Below, piece by piece: positions 18,357-30,030 of a stretch of DNA of 64,000 nt (its first letter is position 1; every line of letters begins with the position of its first letter). This stretch comes from Azohydromonas caseinilytica (lineage in GTDB: Bacteria; Pseudomonadota; Gammaproteobacteria; Burkholderiales; Burkholderiaceae_C), in the NCBI RefSeq assembly GCF_012927045.1, contig NZ_JABBFW010000009.1, forward strand, positions 62,001 to 126,000. Reading direction: 5' to 3'. The notes under the pieces were generated by a model that saw nothing but the letters and a program-made list of their open reading frames with translations, was not told where the DNA came from and did not search any database. Position numbers and translations under genes: made by a program.

Positions 18357-18472
18357 GCTGTTGGAGGGGGCCGGAAGTTGCGGGGGCGCACTGTGCGCGA
18401 GACGCGGCGGTCGTGCAGGTGCGGGGGCATTGCGGGAAGCGGGCGACGGTCGGCGCGCGACGGGAGCAGCGG

Positions 18473-18994
18473 CTACAGGGGCCGGTTCTCGTCCGGATCG
18501 GGCGCACGGCGCTGCGGCGCCAGCAGCAGCCAGGAGGCCAGCGGCCACAGCAGCGTCTCGAACAGCGGCGCCAGCAGCAGGCTCCAGCCCGGGAACATGC
18601 CGCCGGCCAGCAGCCGCACCACCAGCGACACCAGGTGCGCGCCCAGGAACAGCGGCGCGATCTGCAGCGCCTGCTCCAGCACGCTGAACCAGCGCAGCCG
18701 CCGGTGCACGGTGATGGCGAAGTACGACAGCAGCGAGTACGCCAGCGCGTGCTGGCCCAGCAGCGCGCCGTGGTGCACGTCCATCACCAGCCCGCCCATG
18801 AAGGCCACGCCCACGCCGATGCGCCGCGGCTGATGCACGTTCCAGAACACCAGCACCAGCGCCAGCAGGTCGGGCATGGCGGGCTGGCGCCCCAGCGGCA
18901 GCAGGTTGATGCCCAGCGCCACCACCAGCGCGAACCAGATGAAGATCGGATTGGCCGGCAGCAGCAGCTGGTCCGAGCCGCGCGGCATGATCAT
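18473..18994 (-). CDS. mreD: Rod-shape determining protein MreD
   Basis: 173 residues, mostly hydrophobic, with five or six membrane segments. It shows the family features LLALVLVFWNVHQP and GLVMDVHHGALLGQHALAY. MreD is the integral-membrane partner of MreC in the elongasome. Its start overlaps the mreC stop by four bases (ATGA). About 116 bases of Pro-rich, apparently non-coding sequence separate it from mrdA. Confidence 0.93.
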   Translation of the reverse strand: MIMPRGSDQLLLPANPIFIWFALVVALGINLLPLGRQPAMPDLLALVLVFWNVHQPRRIGVGVAFMGGLVMDVHHGALLGQHALAYSLLSYFAITVHRRLRWFSVLEQALQIAPLFLGAHLVSLVVRLLAGGMFPGWSLLLAPLFETLLWPLASWLLLAPQRRAPDPDENRPL

Positions 18995-19941
18995 CGCCGT
19001 CCTCCGCCGCCCGCCGGTGCCGAGGCCGGCGCGGAAGCCGAGGCCGAGGCCGACAGCGGCAAGTCGGGCAGGCCCTCGGGGCGCGGCGGCAGCTGGCGCT
19101 CCATGGGCTCCAGCACCAGCACGTGGTGCACGCCGTCCATGCGCGCCGCGGTCTTGAGCGTCACGCGCGCGAAGCCGCCCTCGGCCTGGCGGTCGATGCG
19201 CTCCACGCTGGCCACGGCCAGCCCGGGCGGGTACACGCCGTCCAGGCCGGAGGTGAGGATGGGGTCGCCGACCTGCACGTCGGAGTTGGCGGCCATGAAG
19301 CGCAGCTCCAGCGCGTCGTTGACGCCGCCGAAGGCCGCGCCGCGCTGCTGCGTGCGGCCGTTGATCACGGGAATGGCGGCGTCCTTGTCGCTGAGCAGCG
19401 TGACCTCGGCCGACAGCGGGTACAGCCGCGTCACCTGGCCCAGCACGCCCTGCTCGTTGACCACCGGCGCGCCCAGCGCCACGCCCTGCTTGGCGCCGCG
19501 GTCGATGATGAGCTTGCGCGTGTAGAGGTCACTCGCCTGCCACAGCACCTCGGCGGCCAGCGAGCGCGCCGTGATGCCGGGGCGCAGCTCCAGCAGCGCG
19601 CGCAGCTGCGCGTTCTCGGTTTCGAGCTGGCGCGTGCGCGCGGCCTGCAGCGACTGCTGGGCCAGCCGCGCCAGGGCGTCCTGCTCGGCCGCGCGCGCGG
19701 TCTTGAGGCCCTGCAGGTAGACGTAGCCCTCTTCGACCAGCGTCACCGGCACCAGCAGCGTGCGCTCGACCGGCAGCAGCGCCGTGGCCAGCACGGCGCG
19801 CAGCGGCTGCACCAGCGCGAAGCGGGTGTCGGCCACCATCAGGAACAGGGCCAGCGCCGAGAAGAACAGCAGCTTCGTCCGCGCCGAAGGGCCCTGCCGG
19901 AAGAACGGCGGCGGGGTCCGGTCCAGAGTGCCCAGAGCCAT
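18991..19941 (-). CDS. mreC: Rod-shape determining protein MreC
   Basis: 316 residues. A cytoplasmic start is followed by one membrane segment (LLFFSALALFLMVADTRF), a coiled coil of about 50 residues (ARLAQQSLQAARTRQLETEN) and a beta-rich periplasmic domain with INGRTQQRG and DPILTSGLDGVYPPGLAV. MreC links MreB to the wall synthases. A low-complexity Ala/Ser/Pro tail with SASASASAPASAPAG ends the protein. Second gene of the cluster, 47 bases after mreB. Confidence 0.94.
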   Translation of the reverse strand: MALGTLDRTPPPFFRQGPSARTKLLFFSALALFLMVADTRFALVQPLRAVLATALLPVERTLLVPVTLVEEGYVYLQGLKTARAAEQDALARLAQQSLQAARTRQLETENAQLRALLELRPGITARSLAAEVLWQASDLYTRKLIIDRGAKQGVALGAPVVNEQGVLGQVTRLYPLSAEVTLLSDKDAAIPVINGRTQQRGAAFGGVNDALELRFMAANSDVQVGDPILTSGLDGVYPPGLAVASVERIDRQAEGGFARVTLKTAARMDGVHHVLVLEPMERQLPPRPEGLPDLPLSASASASAPASAPAGGGGRR

Positions 19942-19988
19942 GGCGCGTACTGCGGAGCAGCGGTTCGGCGCGCGGCGCGTGCGCGGGC

Positions 19989-21414
<1,426 letters not shown>

Positions 21415-21714
21415 ATGGCCCTCAGCCCCACGGACGTGAGCCGCATCGCCCACCTCGCCCGCCTCGAATTGCAGCCCGAGGAACAGGCCGCGATGCTCCA
21501 GCAGCTCAACGGTTTCTTCTCCATCGTCGAGCAGATGCGCGCGGTCGATACCAGCGGCGTCGAACCGCTCTACACCCCCCTGTCCGCCCTCTCGGAAGTG
21601 CAGCTGCGACTGCGCGAGGACCGGGTCACGGAACAGGATCAGCGCGCACTCAACCAGCGCAGCGCCCCCGCCGTCGAGGACGGCCTTTTCCTCGTGCCGC
21701 AGGTGATCGAATGA
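21415..21714 (+). CDS. gatC: Amidotransferase GatCAB, subunit C
   Basis: 99 residues. The start [20 protein letters not shown] and the motif [13 protein letters not shown] are typical of GatC, the small subunit that stabilises GatA and GatB in the complex converting Glu-tRNA(Gln) and Asp-tRNA(Asn) to the amidated forms. ATG 21415 was chosen because the longer open frame upstream has no similarity. Its stop overlaps the gatA start (ATGA). Confidence 0.94.
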   Translation: MALSPTDVSRIAHLARLELQPEEQAAMLQQLNGFFSIVEQMRAVDTSGVEPLYTPLSALSEVQLRLREDRVTEQDQRALNQRSAPAVEDGLFLVPQVIE

Positions 21715-23201
21715 GCTCTCCATTGCACGAGCTGGGCGTGGCCGCGCTGTCGCGCGCCCTGGCCGACAAGCAAGTTTCCAGCGCCGAAGTCACGCAACAC
21801 CTGCTTGCACGGGTTGCGGATCATCAACAGCTCGGGGCCTTCGTGCATGTCGATGCCGACGCCGCCCTGGCCGCCGCGCAGGCCGCCGATGCGCGCCGCG
21901 CCGCCGGCGATGCCTCCGCGCTGACCGGCGTGCCGATCGCGCACAAGGACATCTTCGTCACCGCGGGCGCGCCGACCACCGCGGGCTCGAAGATGCTCAA
22001 GGGCTACCAGAGCCCCTTCGACGCCACCGTGGTGGCCAGGCTGTCGCAGGCCGGCATGGTGAGCCTGGGCAAGCTCAACTGCGACGAGTTCGCCATGGGC
22101 TCGGCCAACGAGAACTCGGCCTGGGGCCCGGCGCTCAACCCGTGGGACCGCGCGCGCGTGCCCGGCGGCAGCTCCGGCGGCTCGGCCACGGCCGTGGCGG
22201 CGCGGTTGTTGCCGGCCGCGACCGGCACCGACACCGGCGGCTCGATCCGCCAGCCCGCCAGCTTCACCGGCATCACCGGCATCAAGCCCACCTACGGCCG
22301 CTGCTCGCGCTACGGGATGATCGCCTTCGCCTCCAGCCTGGACCAGGCCGGCCCGATGGCGCGCTCGGCCGAGGACTGCGCGCTGCTGCTGTCGGCCATG
22401 AGCGGCTTCGACGAGCGCGACGCCACCAGCGCCGAGCGCCCCGCCGAGGACTTCCATCGGCAGATGCTTGAGCAACGGGCGGGCGCCACGGCGGCCAAGC
22501 CGCTGCAAGGGCTGCGCATCGGCCTGCCCAAGGAGTTCTTCCCGGACGCGCTGGCGGCCGACGTCAACGGCGCCGTGCGCGGCGCGCTGGCCGAGCTGGA
22601 GAAGCTGGGCGCGACGCTGGTGGAAGTGAGCCTGCCGCGCACCGAGCTTTCCATTCCCGTGTACTACATCATCGCCCCGGCCGAGGCGAGCTCGAACCTG
22701 CAGCGCTACGACGGCGTGCGCTACGGCCACCGCGCCGAGCAGTACGGCGACCTGATCGACATGTACAAGAAGACGCGCGCGCAGGGCTTCGGCGCCGAGG
22801 TCAAGCGCCGCATCATGATCGGCACCTACGTGCTCTCGCACGGCTACTACGACGCCTACTACCTGCAGGCGCAGAAGCTGCGCCGCATGATCGCCGACGA
22901 CTTCCAGCGCTGCTTCCAGGACTGCGACCTCATCGCCGGCCCGGTCGCCCCGAGCGTGGCCTGGCAGCTCGGCGCCAAGAGCGACGACCCGGTGGCGGCG
23001 TATCTCGCCGACATCTTCACCCTGCCCGCCAGCCTGGCCGGATTGCCGGGCATGAGCATCCCGGCCGGCTTCGGCGAGGCGCGGATGCCCGTGGGGCTGC
23101 AACTCATTGGCAACTACTTCGCCGAAGGCCAGCTGCTGCACACCGCCCACGCCTTCCAGCAGGCCACCGACCACCACCTGCGCGCGCCCGCCGGCTTCTG
23201 A
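21711..23201 (+). CDS. gatA: Amidotransferase GatCAB, subunit A
   Basis: 496 residues, the amidase subunit. The amidase signature includes the Lys of PIAHKDIF, the cis-Ser region [20 protein letters not shown] and the nucleophile Ser in [14 protein letters not shown]. It releases ammonia from glutamine or asparagine for transfer to misacylated tRNA bound by GatB. Middle gene of the gatCAB operon; gatB starts 9 bases after its stop. Confidence 0.97.
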   Translation: MSSPLHELGVAALSRALADKQVSSAEVTQHLLARVADHQQLGAFVHVDADAALAAAQAADARRAAGDASALTGVPIAHKDIFVTAGAPTTAGSKMLKGYQSPFDATVVARLSQAGMVSLGKLNCDEFAMGSANENSAWGPALNPWDRARVPGGSSGGSATAVAARLLPAATGTDTGGSIRQPASFTGITGIKPTYGRCSRYGMIAFASSLDQAGPMARSAEDCALLLSAMSGFDERDATSAERPAEDFHRQMLEQRAGATAAKPLQGLRIGLPKEFFPDALAADVNGAVRGALAELEKLGATLVEVSLPRTELSIPVYYIIAPAEASSNLQRYDGVRYGHRAEQYGDLIDMYKKTRAQGFGAEVKRRIMIGTYVLSHGYYDAYYLQAQKLRRMIADDFQRCFQDCDLIAGPVAPSVAWQLGAKSDDPVAAYLADIFTLPASLAGLPGMSIPAGFGEARMPVGLQLIGNYFAEGQLLHTAHAFQQATDHHLRAPAGF

Positions 23202-23209
23202 AGACATCC

Positions 23210-24661
23210 ATGAGCACGCCCCAACTCATCCGCGGCTACGAGGTCGTCATCGGCCTGGAGACGCATGCCCAGCTCTCCACCGCCAGCAAGATCTTCAGCG
23301 GCGCCTCCACCGCTTTCGGCGCCGCGCCCAACACCCAGGCCAGCCCCGTGGACCTGGCGCTGCCGGGCACGCTGCCGGTGCCCAACCGCGGCGCCGTGGA
23401 ACGCGCCATCCGCTTCGGCCTGGCCGTGGGCGCCAAGGTGGCGCGGCAGTCCATCTTCGCGCGCAAGAACTACTTCTATCCGGACCTGCCCAAGGGCTAC
23501 CAGATCAGCCAGTACGAGATCCCCGTCGTGCAGGGCGGCGTGATCGAGTTCCTGGTCGGCGAGCAGAAGAAGCGCGTCAACCTCACGCGTGCGCACCTGG
23601 AGGAGGACGCGGGAAAAAGCCTGCACGAGGACTACCACGGCCTCACCGGCATCGACCTCAACCGCGCCGGCACGCCGCTGCTGGAGATCGTGTCCGAGCC
23701 CGAGATGCGCTCCAGCGCCGAGGCCGTGGGCTACGCCCGCGCGCTGCACGCGCTGGTGGTGTGGCTGGGCATCTGCGACGGCAACATGCAGGAAGGCTCC
23801 TTTCGCTGCGACGCCAACGTCTCGGTGCGCAAGCCCGGCGCGCCCTTCGGCACGCGGCGCGAGATCAAGAACCTCAACTCCTTCCGCTTCCTGCAGCAGG
23901 CCATCGACTACGAGGTGCAGTGGCAGATCGAGCAGATCGAGGACGGTCTGTCCATCGAGCAGGCCACCGTGCTGTTCGACCCGGACAGCGGCGAGACGCG
24001 CGCCATGCGCAGCAAGGAAGACGCGCACGACTACCGCTACTTCCCCGACCCGGATCTGCCGCCGCTGGTGATCGCGCCGGAGTGGGTGGAGCGCGTCAAG
24101 GCCGAGATGCCGGAGCTGCCCGCCGCCATGGCCGAGCGCTTCCAGGCCCAGGACGGGCTGCCCGCCTATGACGCCGGCATGGTCACGCAGAGCCTCGCTT
24201 TCGCCGCCTACTACGAGGCGGCGCGCGACGCCTGCAGGCAGCCCAAGCTGGTGGCCAACTGGCTGATGGGCGAGTTCTCCAAGCGGCTCAACGCCGAAGG
24301 GCGCGGCATCGAGGAGGCGCCCGTGGCGCCGGCGACGCTGGGCGCGCTCATCACGCGCATCAGCGACGGCACCATCTCCAACAACGGCGCGCGGCAGGTG
24401 TTCGACGCGCTGTGGTCCGGCGAGGGGTCCGACGTCGATGCGCTGATCGAGGCCAAGGGCCTGAAGCAGATGAGCGACACCGGCGCGCTGGAAGCCATCG
24501 TGGAGCAGGTGCTGGCCGCCAACGAGAAGTCCGTGGCCGAGTTCCGCGCCGGCAAGGACAAGGCCTTCAACGCCCTGGTCGGCCAGGTCATGAAGGCCAG
24601 CAAGGGCAAGGCCAACCCGGCGCTGGCGGGCGAGCTGCTGAAGAAGAGGCTGCAGGGCTGA
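23210..24661 (+). CDS. gatB: Amidotransferase GatCAB, subunit B
   Basis: 483 residues. The start has the GatB signature [13 protein letters not shown], followed by the kinase-like domain ([25 protein letters not shown]) and a C-terminal YqeY-like tail ([24 protein letters not shown]). It binds the misacylated tRNA, activates the glutamyl or aspartyl group and completes amidation. Last gene of the operon, followed by a clear terminator. Confidence 0.97.
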   Translation: MSTPQLIRGYEVVIGLETHAQLSTASKIFSGASTAFGAAPNTQASPVDLALPGTLPVPNRGAVERAIRFGLAVGAKVARQSIFARKNYFYPDLPKGYQISQYEIPVVQGGVIEFLVGEQKKRVNLTRAHLEEDAGKSLHEDYHGLTGIDLNRAGTPLLEIVSEPEMRSSAEAVGYARALHALVVWLGICDGNMQEGSFRCDANVSVRKPGAPFGTRREIKNLNSFRFLQQAIDYEVQWQIEQIEDGLSIEQATVLFDPDSGETRAMRSKEDAHDYRYFPDPDLPPLVIAPEWVERVKAEMPELPAAMAERFQAQDGLPAYDAGMVTQSLAFAAYYEAARDACRQPKLVANWLMGEFSKRLNAEGRGIEEAPVAPATLGALITRISDGTISNNGARQVFDALWSGEGSDVDALIEAKGLKQMSDTGALEAIVEQVLAANEKSVAEFRAGKDKAFNALVGQVMKASKGKANPALAGELLKKRLQG

Positions 24662-24681
24662 TAACTCTCCCCTGCAATGGA

Positions 24682-24712
24682 AACGGCCCGCGGTGAGCGG
24701 GCCGTTTTGTTT
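24682..24712 (+). terminator. Terminator between gatB and pyrE
   Basis: AACGGCCCGC (24682-24691) pairs perfectly with GCGGGCCGTT (24697-24706) around a five-base loop, and TTTGTTT follows. The T-tract serves gatCAB on the plus strand; the run of A residues on the other side gives only weak termination for the convergent pyrE. Confidence 0.85.
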
Positions 24713-25391
24713 ACACCCCGTAGCGCGCCCGGTACGCCGCCACCGGCTGCTTGAACTGCGCCAGTGCCGGGTCGGCGGCGTGGTCCAGGAAGGCCATCAG
24801 GTCGGCCAGCGAGGCGATGGCCACCACCTCCAGCCCCAGCTTGTCGCGCACGTACTGCACGGCGGACCAGTCCACGTCGGCGCCGTTCTCGGTGGCCTTT
24901 TCCTGGCGGTCCAGCGCGATGGCCACGCCGCAGGGCTCGGCGCCGGCGGCGCGGATCATGGCGATGGACTCGCGCACCGAGGTGCCGGCGGAGATCACGT
25001 CGTCGATGATCAGCACCCGCCCGCGCACCGGCGCGCCCACCAGCGTGCCGCCCTCGCCGTGGTCCTTGGCTTCCTTGCGGTTGTAGGCGTAGGGCTTGTT
25101 GTGGCCCAGGCGCGCCAGCTCCACCGACACCGCCGCCGCCAGCGTGATGCCCTTGTAGGCCGGGCCGAACAGCATGTCGAAGGGCAGCCCGGAGTCCACC
25201 AAGCGGCGTGCATAGAATTCGGCCAGGCGGCCCAGCTTGGCGCCGTCGTCAAAGAGGCCGGCATTGAAGAAGTAAGGCGACAGCCGCCCGGCCTTGGTCT
25301 TGAACTCCCCGAAGCGCAGCACGCCGGCCTCGACCGAGAACTTCACGAAGTCCTCGGCCAGCGAGGCATTGGGGGAGAGATTCGTGCTCAT
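24711..25391 (-). CDS. pyrE: Orotate phosphoribosyltransferase
   Basis: 226 residues. The PRPP-binding motif VLIIDDVISAGTSVRES and the flexible loop with KEAKDHGEGG are intact. It makes orotidine 5'-phosphate in pyrimidine synthesis. ATG 25391 gives MSTNLSPNASLAEDF, matching homologues; the open frame continues upstream without similarity. It is divergent from exonuclease III with an 18-base gap between start codons. Confidence 0.96.
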   Translation of the reverse strand: MSTNLSPNASLAEDFVKFSVEAGVLRFGEFKTKAGRLSPYFFNAGLFDDGAKLGRLAEFYARRLVDSGLPFDMLFGPAYKGITLAAAVSVELARLGHNKPYAYNRKEAKDHGEGGTLVGAPVRGRVLIIDDVISAGTSVRESIAMIRAAGAEPCGVAIALDRQEKATENGADVDWSAVQYVRDKLGLEVVAIASLADLMAFLDHAADPALAQFKQPVAAYRARYGV

Positions 25392-25409
25392 GGAAATAGG
25401 TGTACCGCG

Positions 25410-26210
25410 ATGGGTTTCAGGGTGGTGACGCTCAACCTCAATGGCATCCGCTCGGCGGCGACCAAGGGGTTCGAGGCATGGGCCGAAGCGGCCGGCGCGG
25501 ATTTTATGGGGGTGCAGGAAGTGCGCGCCCAGGAGGCCGACGTGGTGGACCGCTTCAAGCGTGTCGCAGGTCTCGAAGGCCACTTCCATTTCGCCCAGAA
25601 GAAGGGCTACTCGGGCGTCGGGCTCTACACCAAGCGCGATCCCAGCGCCGTGATCACCGGCTTCGGCTGCGACGAGTTCGACCCGGAGGGCCGCTACGTC
25701 GAACTGCGCTTCGACAGCAGTGCGCGCAAGTTCAGCGTCATCAGCGCCTACTTCCCCAGCGGCTCCAGCGGCGAGGAGCGCCAGGCCGCCAAGTTCCGCT
25801 TCCTGGAGCGCTTCTGGCACCACCTGGCGGCGCTGCGCGCCTCGGGGCGCGAGTTCATCCTGATGGGCGACTTCAACATCGCGCACCAGGCCATCGACCT
25901 CAAGAACTGGCGCGGCAACCAGAAGAACAGCGGCTTCCTGCCCGAGGAGCGCGCCTGGTTCTCGCGCATGGTGAGCCAGGAGCTGGGGCTGGTGGACGTG
26001 TACCGCCGCCTGCACCCCGAGGCCACCGAGGACTGCTACACGTGGTGGAGCAACCGCGGCCAGGCCTGGGCCAAGAACGTGGGCTGGCGGCTGGACTACC
26101 AGGTGGCGACGCCGGAGATCGCGCACAGCGCGCACGCGGCCGCGGTTCACAAGGCGTCGCGGTTTTCGGACCACGCGCCGTTGACCATCGATTACGGCCT
26201 CTCTCTGTAA
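25410..26210 (+). CDS. xth: Exodeoxyribonuclease III
   Basis: 266 residues of the exonuclease-endonuclease-phosphatase fold. Catalytic motifs are LNLNGIRSA, MGVQEVRAQ (metal-binding Glu), ILMGDFNIAH (Asp, Asn) and the C-terminal RFSDHAPLTID (Asp-His). It cleaves abasic sites and removes 3' blocks in base-excision repair. The ATG at 25410 follows the divergent pyrE start so closely that the two genes share a promoter region overlapping each other's coding start. Confidence 0.94.
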   Translation: MGFRVVTLNLNGIRSAATKGFEAWAEAAGADFMGVQEVRAQEADVVDRFKRVAGLEGHFHFAQKKGYSGVGLYTKRDPSAVITGFGCDEFDPEGRYVELRFDSSARKFSVISAYFPSGSSGEERQAAKFRFLERFWHHLAALRASGREFILMGDFNIAHQAIDLKNWRGNQKNSGFLPEERAWFSRMVSQELGLVDVYRRLHPEATEDCYTWWSNRGQAWAKNVGWRLDYQVATPEIAHSAHAAAVHKASRFSDHAPLTIDYGLSL

Positions 26211-26232
26211 ATTGCCGCGCACCGGCCGCGCA

Positions 26233-26361
26233 TCACGGTGCCGGGTGAACAGCAATCCGGGCCAGGCCGTCGGGACGTTTTTCCTCGAACGACATTGGCG
26301 CCTCTCCCGTCACCGCATACCGCGCCCCGCTGGCATGACCGGGGGCATCCGAAGGCGGCAT
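26233..26361 (-). CDS. Possible small ORF, unknown
   Basis: A 42-codon frame begins 11 bases after the stop of the esterase gene, in the same direction. It has no recognisable similarity and no clear ribosome site; an internal ATG (MSFEEKRPDGLARI) is also possible. It occupies a 160-base gap between two convergent genes. I list it only because of its position and its fairly balanced composition. Confidence 0.15.
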   Translation of the reverse strand: MPPSDAPGHASGARYAVTGEAPMSFEEKRPDGLARIAVHPAP

Positions 26362-26372
26362 GCCGGCCAAGC

Positions 26373-27050
<678 letters not shown>

Positions 27051-27052
27051 GG

Positions 27053-28249
27053 TCAAGGCTCCGGAAGTGAGGCGGTGGAAGGGGAAGAGGCGCCCGCCGG
27101 CGCGCGCGCCATGCAGCGCTGCCAGCGCTGCTGCACCCGCTCGGCGAACCATTGCGTGCTCAGCGGCCGGCTGATCTTGGGGCCCGACAGCGCGATCTTC
27201 GGCAGCACCGCCCGCGGCAGGGCGCGGCCCTGCTGGCGCTCAGCGAGTGAGAACACCTGCCGGTACAGCGCGCTGCGCTCCAGGCCGGCCTCGTTGCCCT
27301 GCTCCAGCGCGCGCCGCACCTCGGCCTCGCCCAGGCCCAGCCGGGGCGCCATCGCCAGCGCCGCGGCTTCGGTCGCGCCGCGCTGGCCGTCGCCGCGCAG
27401 CAGGTCGCCATCAGGGTCCAGCGGGATGCCGGACGCGGCGCTGAGCGCCTGTTGGAAAGCCGCATTGCGGCTGGCCCAGCGCCCGGCGTTGAAGTCGGCG
27501 AAGCGGTAGAGCGGCCGGTCGTAGGGCGCGGCGTAGTCCAGCAGGTGAGCGATGCCGAAGTAGAGGCCGCCGCGGCGGCTGAACACCGCGTCGCGCACGC
27601 CGCCGTCCAGCGGGTACGGGTAGCGCTCGGCGTGCTGTTCGGCCCAGGCCACGCTGACCTGCATCGGCCCGCCGGTGCGCACCGGGTTGAGCTTGCCGAA
27701 CAGGCGCTGGCCCAGCGGCACGCGCTCGATCAGGTCCTCGAAGGTGTCGCTGAGCTGGCGCTCGGTGCGCGCCTTCTCGATGCGCTCGGCGTAGCTGCGC
27801 CCGTCGGACGAGGGCAGCTGCAGCGCCGCCGACACCAGCAGCGAGGGCACGCCGACGCGGCCGGCGCGCTCGTCGATCTCCTTGCGCGCGATGGCGCCCA
27901 GGTTCGGCACGGCCGGGTCGGCCTGGAAGCCCGATTCCTGCTCGGTGACGGCCAGCGCGGCGCAGAAGTTGTAGGCATTGGGCGGGATCTGCAACGCCGA
28001 GAAGGCGGCGTAGATGTCGGTGGCCCAGCCGGCGCGGTCGGGCAGCTGGGCGGGCAGCAGTTGCAGCAGCAGCGCGCGGCTGTCCTGCGGGCGCGGCCAG
28101 GCCGAGGCGGAGCGCTGCGACTCGTCGGCGGCACAGCCCGCCAGCAGCAGTGCCAGGCCGGCCCACAGCGCCGGACCCAGGGCGCGGCGCGGCGCCGCCG
28201 TCTGCCTCGGCAGTGAAGTTCCGGGGAATTGTTCCGCGACCGGCCTCAT
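27053..28249 (-). CDS. DUF1615 lipoprotein
   Basis: 398 residues. The N-terminus has a lipoprotein signal (LWAGLALLLAGC, lipobox LAGC), so the mature protein is probably outer-membrane bound. The body matches my knowledge of DUF1615: VTEQESGFQADPAVPNLG, GGPMQVSVAWAE and YFGIAHLLDY. The first of these resembles lytic-transglycosylase-like folds, but no activity is established. A textbook AGGAGGAG lies just before ATG 28249. Divergent from the metallo-beta-lactamase-fold gene. Confidence 0.85.
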   Translation of the reverse strand: MRPVAEQFPGTSLPRQTAAPRRALGPALWAGLALLLAGCAADESQRSASAWPRPQDSRALLLQLLPAQLPDRAGWATDIYAAFSALQIPPNAYNFCAALAVTEQESGFQADPAVPNLGAIARKEIDERAGRVGVPSLLVSAALQLPSSDGRSYAERIEKARTERQLSDTFEDLIERVPLGQRLFGKLNPVRTGGPMQVSVAWAEQHAERYPYPLDGGVRDAVFSRRGGLYFGIAHLLDYAAPYDRPLYRFADFNAGRWASRNAAFQQALSAASGIPLDPDGDLLRGDGQRGATEAAALAMAPRLGLGEAEVRRALEQGNEAGLERSALYRQVFSLAERQQGRALPRAVLPKIALSGPKISRPLSTQWFAERVQQRWQRCMARAPAGASSPSTASLPEP

Positions 28250-28296
28250 GACTCCTCCTGCGGCACGCGCGATGCCCGCGCGGTCGGCCCGCCACA

Positions 28297-28944
28297 ATGG
28301 CAGCCATGCTTCGTTACCACACCATCCCCGTCACCCCGTTCCAGCAGAACTGCTCGCTGCTGTGGTGCGACCGCACCCAGGAGGCCGTCCTCATCGATCC
28401 GGGCGGCGACCTGGGCGCGCTGCGCGCCGCGGTCCAGCAGCGCAAGCTGAAGCTGGTGGCGCTCTGGCTCACGCACGCGCACATCGACCATGCCGGCGGC
28501 GCCGGACAGCTCGCGCGCGAGGAGGGGCTGCCCATCATCGGCCCGCACCAGGGCGACCAGTTCTGGATCGACGGCATGCCGCAGCAGAGCCAGATGTTCG
28601 GCTTCCCGCCGGCCGAGCACTTCACGCCCGCGCGCTGGCTGGAGGACGGCGACACGCTGACCCTGGGCGAGAGCCAGGTCGGCGTGCGCCACTGCCCCGG
28701 CCACACGCCGGGCCACGTCGTGTTCCATGCCGCTGAAATAAAACGCTGCTTCGTGGGCGACGTGCTCTTCGCCGGCAGCATCGGCCGCACCGACTTCCCC
28801 GGCGGCAACCACCAGCAGCTGCTTGACAGCATCCGCACCCGGCTGTGGCCCATGGGCGACGACACGGTGTTCATCCCCGGCCACGGGCCGGAGAGCAACT
28901 TCGGCGAGGAGCGGCGCTTCAATCCGTACGTGCGCGGCACCTGA
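28297..28944 (+). CDS. Metallo-beta-lactamase-fold hydrolase (glyoxalase II-like)
   Basis: 215 residues. The metal motif THAHIDHAGG (His60, His62, Asp64, His65), a later His in CPGHTPGH, the Asp in FVGDVLFAGS and the terminal His in IPGHGPES form the full two-metal site. The short length and layout fit the YcbL-type group of glyoxalase II-related thioester hydrolases. Start at 28297 or the in-frame ATG at 28306 (MLRYHTIPVTPF), which matches homologues better. Confidence 0.9.
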   Translation: MAAMLRYHTIPVTPFQQNCSLLWCDRTQEAVLIDPGGDLGALRAAVQQRKLKLVALWLTHAHIDHAGGAGQLAREEGLPIIGPHQGDQFWIDGMPQQSQMFGFPPAEHFTPARWLEDGDTLTLGESQVGVRHCPGHTPGHVVFHAAEIKRCFVGDVLFAGSIGRTDFPGGNHQQLLDSIRTRLWPMGDDTVFIPGHGPESNFGEERRFNPYVRGT

Positions 28945-28967
28945 AGCCGCGCCCGGCCGGTGCCGCG

Positions 28968-29903
28968 TCACCGGCTCGCGCTGCGCGCCGCCGGCGCGCC
29001 GAAGTGCTGGTTGGGTTTCGGCGCCTGGGCATACAGCGGCTGCACGCGCGGCAGCCGGGCCTGGATGTCGCGGATGCGCGTCTCGCCCGCGGGGTGGGTG
29101 GACATGAAGGCCAGCGGCTCGCCGCGGCTCACGGCCATCATCTTCTGCCACAGGCTCACGCCGGCGGCCGGGTCGTAGCCCGCGCGCGCCGCCAGCTCCA
29201 TGCCGACGATGTCGGCCTCGGACTCGTCCTCGCGGCTGAACTTGAGCGTCAGCAGCTGGCTGCCCATGCCCAGCACCTGGTTGCCCAGGTTGCCGAGGCC
29301 CAGCAGCGCCGACAGCGCGCCCGCGCCCAGCTGCGTCGCGGCCGACTTGCCCATGCGCTCGCGCGCGTGCTCGCGCAGGGCATGCGCCACCTCGTGGCCC
29401 ATGATGGTGGCGACCTCGTCGTCGCTGAGCTGCAGCTGCTGCAGGATGCCGTAGTAGAAGGCGATCTTGCCGCCGGGCATGCAGAAGGCGTTGAGCTCCT
29501 TGCTGCCCAGCAGGTTCACCTCCCACTTCCACTGCCGCGCGCGCGGGTTCCACTCGTCGGTGAAGGGAATGATGCGCTGCGCGATGTAGCGCAGCCGCTG
29601 CATCTGCGGATGGTTCTCCGGCGCCAGCGCCTTCTGCTGCGCGGCCTGCGACAGCATCTGGCGGTACTGCTGCGCCGCGGCGGCTTCCACCTCCTCGGCC
29701 GGCACCAACTTGGAGAAGGCCGACTCCGAGCCCACCTCCTCACGCACGCCCTGCGCCAGGGCCGGCACCAGCGCGCCGGTGAGCAGCGCCCCGGTGAAGA
29801 GCCGCCGCGACGGGTTCGCCAGGCAGCCGCCGCAGCGGCAGCCGGCATGCGCCAGCGGGGCGGAAGGGATGTCGGCATCGGTGCGGAAGGCGTCGGTGCT
29901 CAT
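28968..29903 (-). CDS. Exported M48-family metallopeptidase
   Basis: 311 residues. A twin-arginine signal is visible (SRRLFTGALLTGALVPALAQ near residues 33-52), after an unusual Cys cluster CRCGGC. The mature enzyme has the zinc motif HEVAHALREHA and the third-ligand region EDESEADIVGMELAARAGYD. Related periplasmic M48 proteases (LoiP/BepA-like) act in outer-membrane quality control. ATG 29903 (MSTDAFRTDADIP) was chosen. Convergent with the hydrolase gene. Confidence 0.9.
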   Translation of the reverse strand: MSTDAFRTDADIPSAPLAHAGCRCGGCLANPSRRLFTGALLTGALVPALAQGVREEVGSESAFSKLVPAEEVEAAAAQQYRQMLSQAAQQKALAPENHPQMQRLRYIAQRIIPFTDEWNPRARQWKWEVNLLGSKELNAFCMPGGKIAFYYGILQQLQLSDDEVATIMGHEVAHALREHARERMGKSAATQLGAGALSALLGLGNLGNQVLGMGSQLLTLKFSREDESEADIVGMELAARAGYDPAAGVSLWQKMMAVSRGEPLAFMSTHPAGETRIRDIQARLPRVQPLYAQAPKPNQHFGAPAARSASR

Positions 29904-30030
29904 GGTCTCGGGCCGCGGATGGCGGCAGGTTTCTGGTTGGAGCTGGTCACAACGGGCACGGTGCATGCCCGGCTGACGCAGATGGGGGATTTTCGGCGGC
30001 GTCACAAGGGCCGCCGCCCGGCGAGGCGGC

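Noticed and set aside
15172-18507. A single 1111-codon frame reading through rodA
   Set aside because: Only the last 386 codons match RodA; the rest is the wrong frame of mrdA, which has its own intact frame. No fusion protein.
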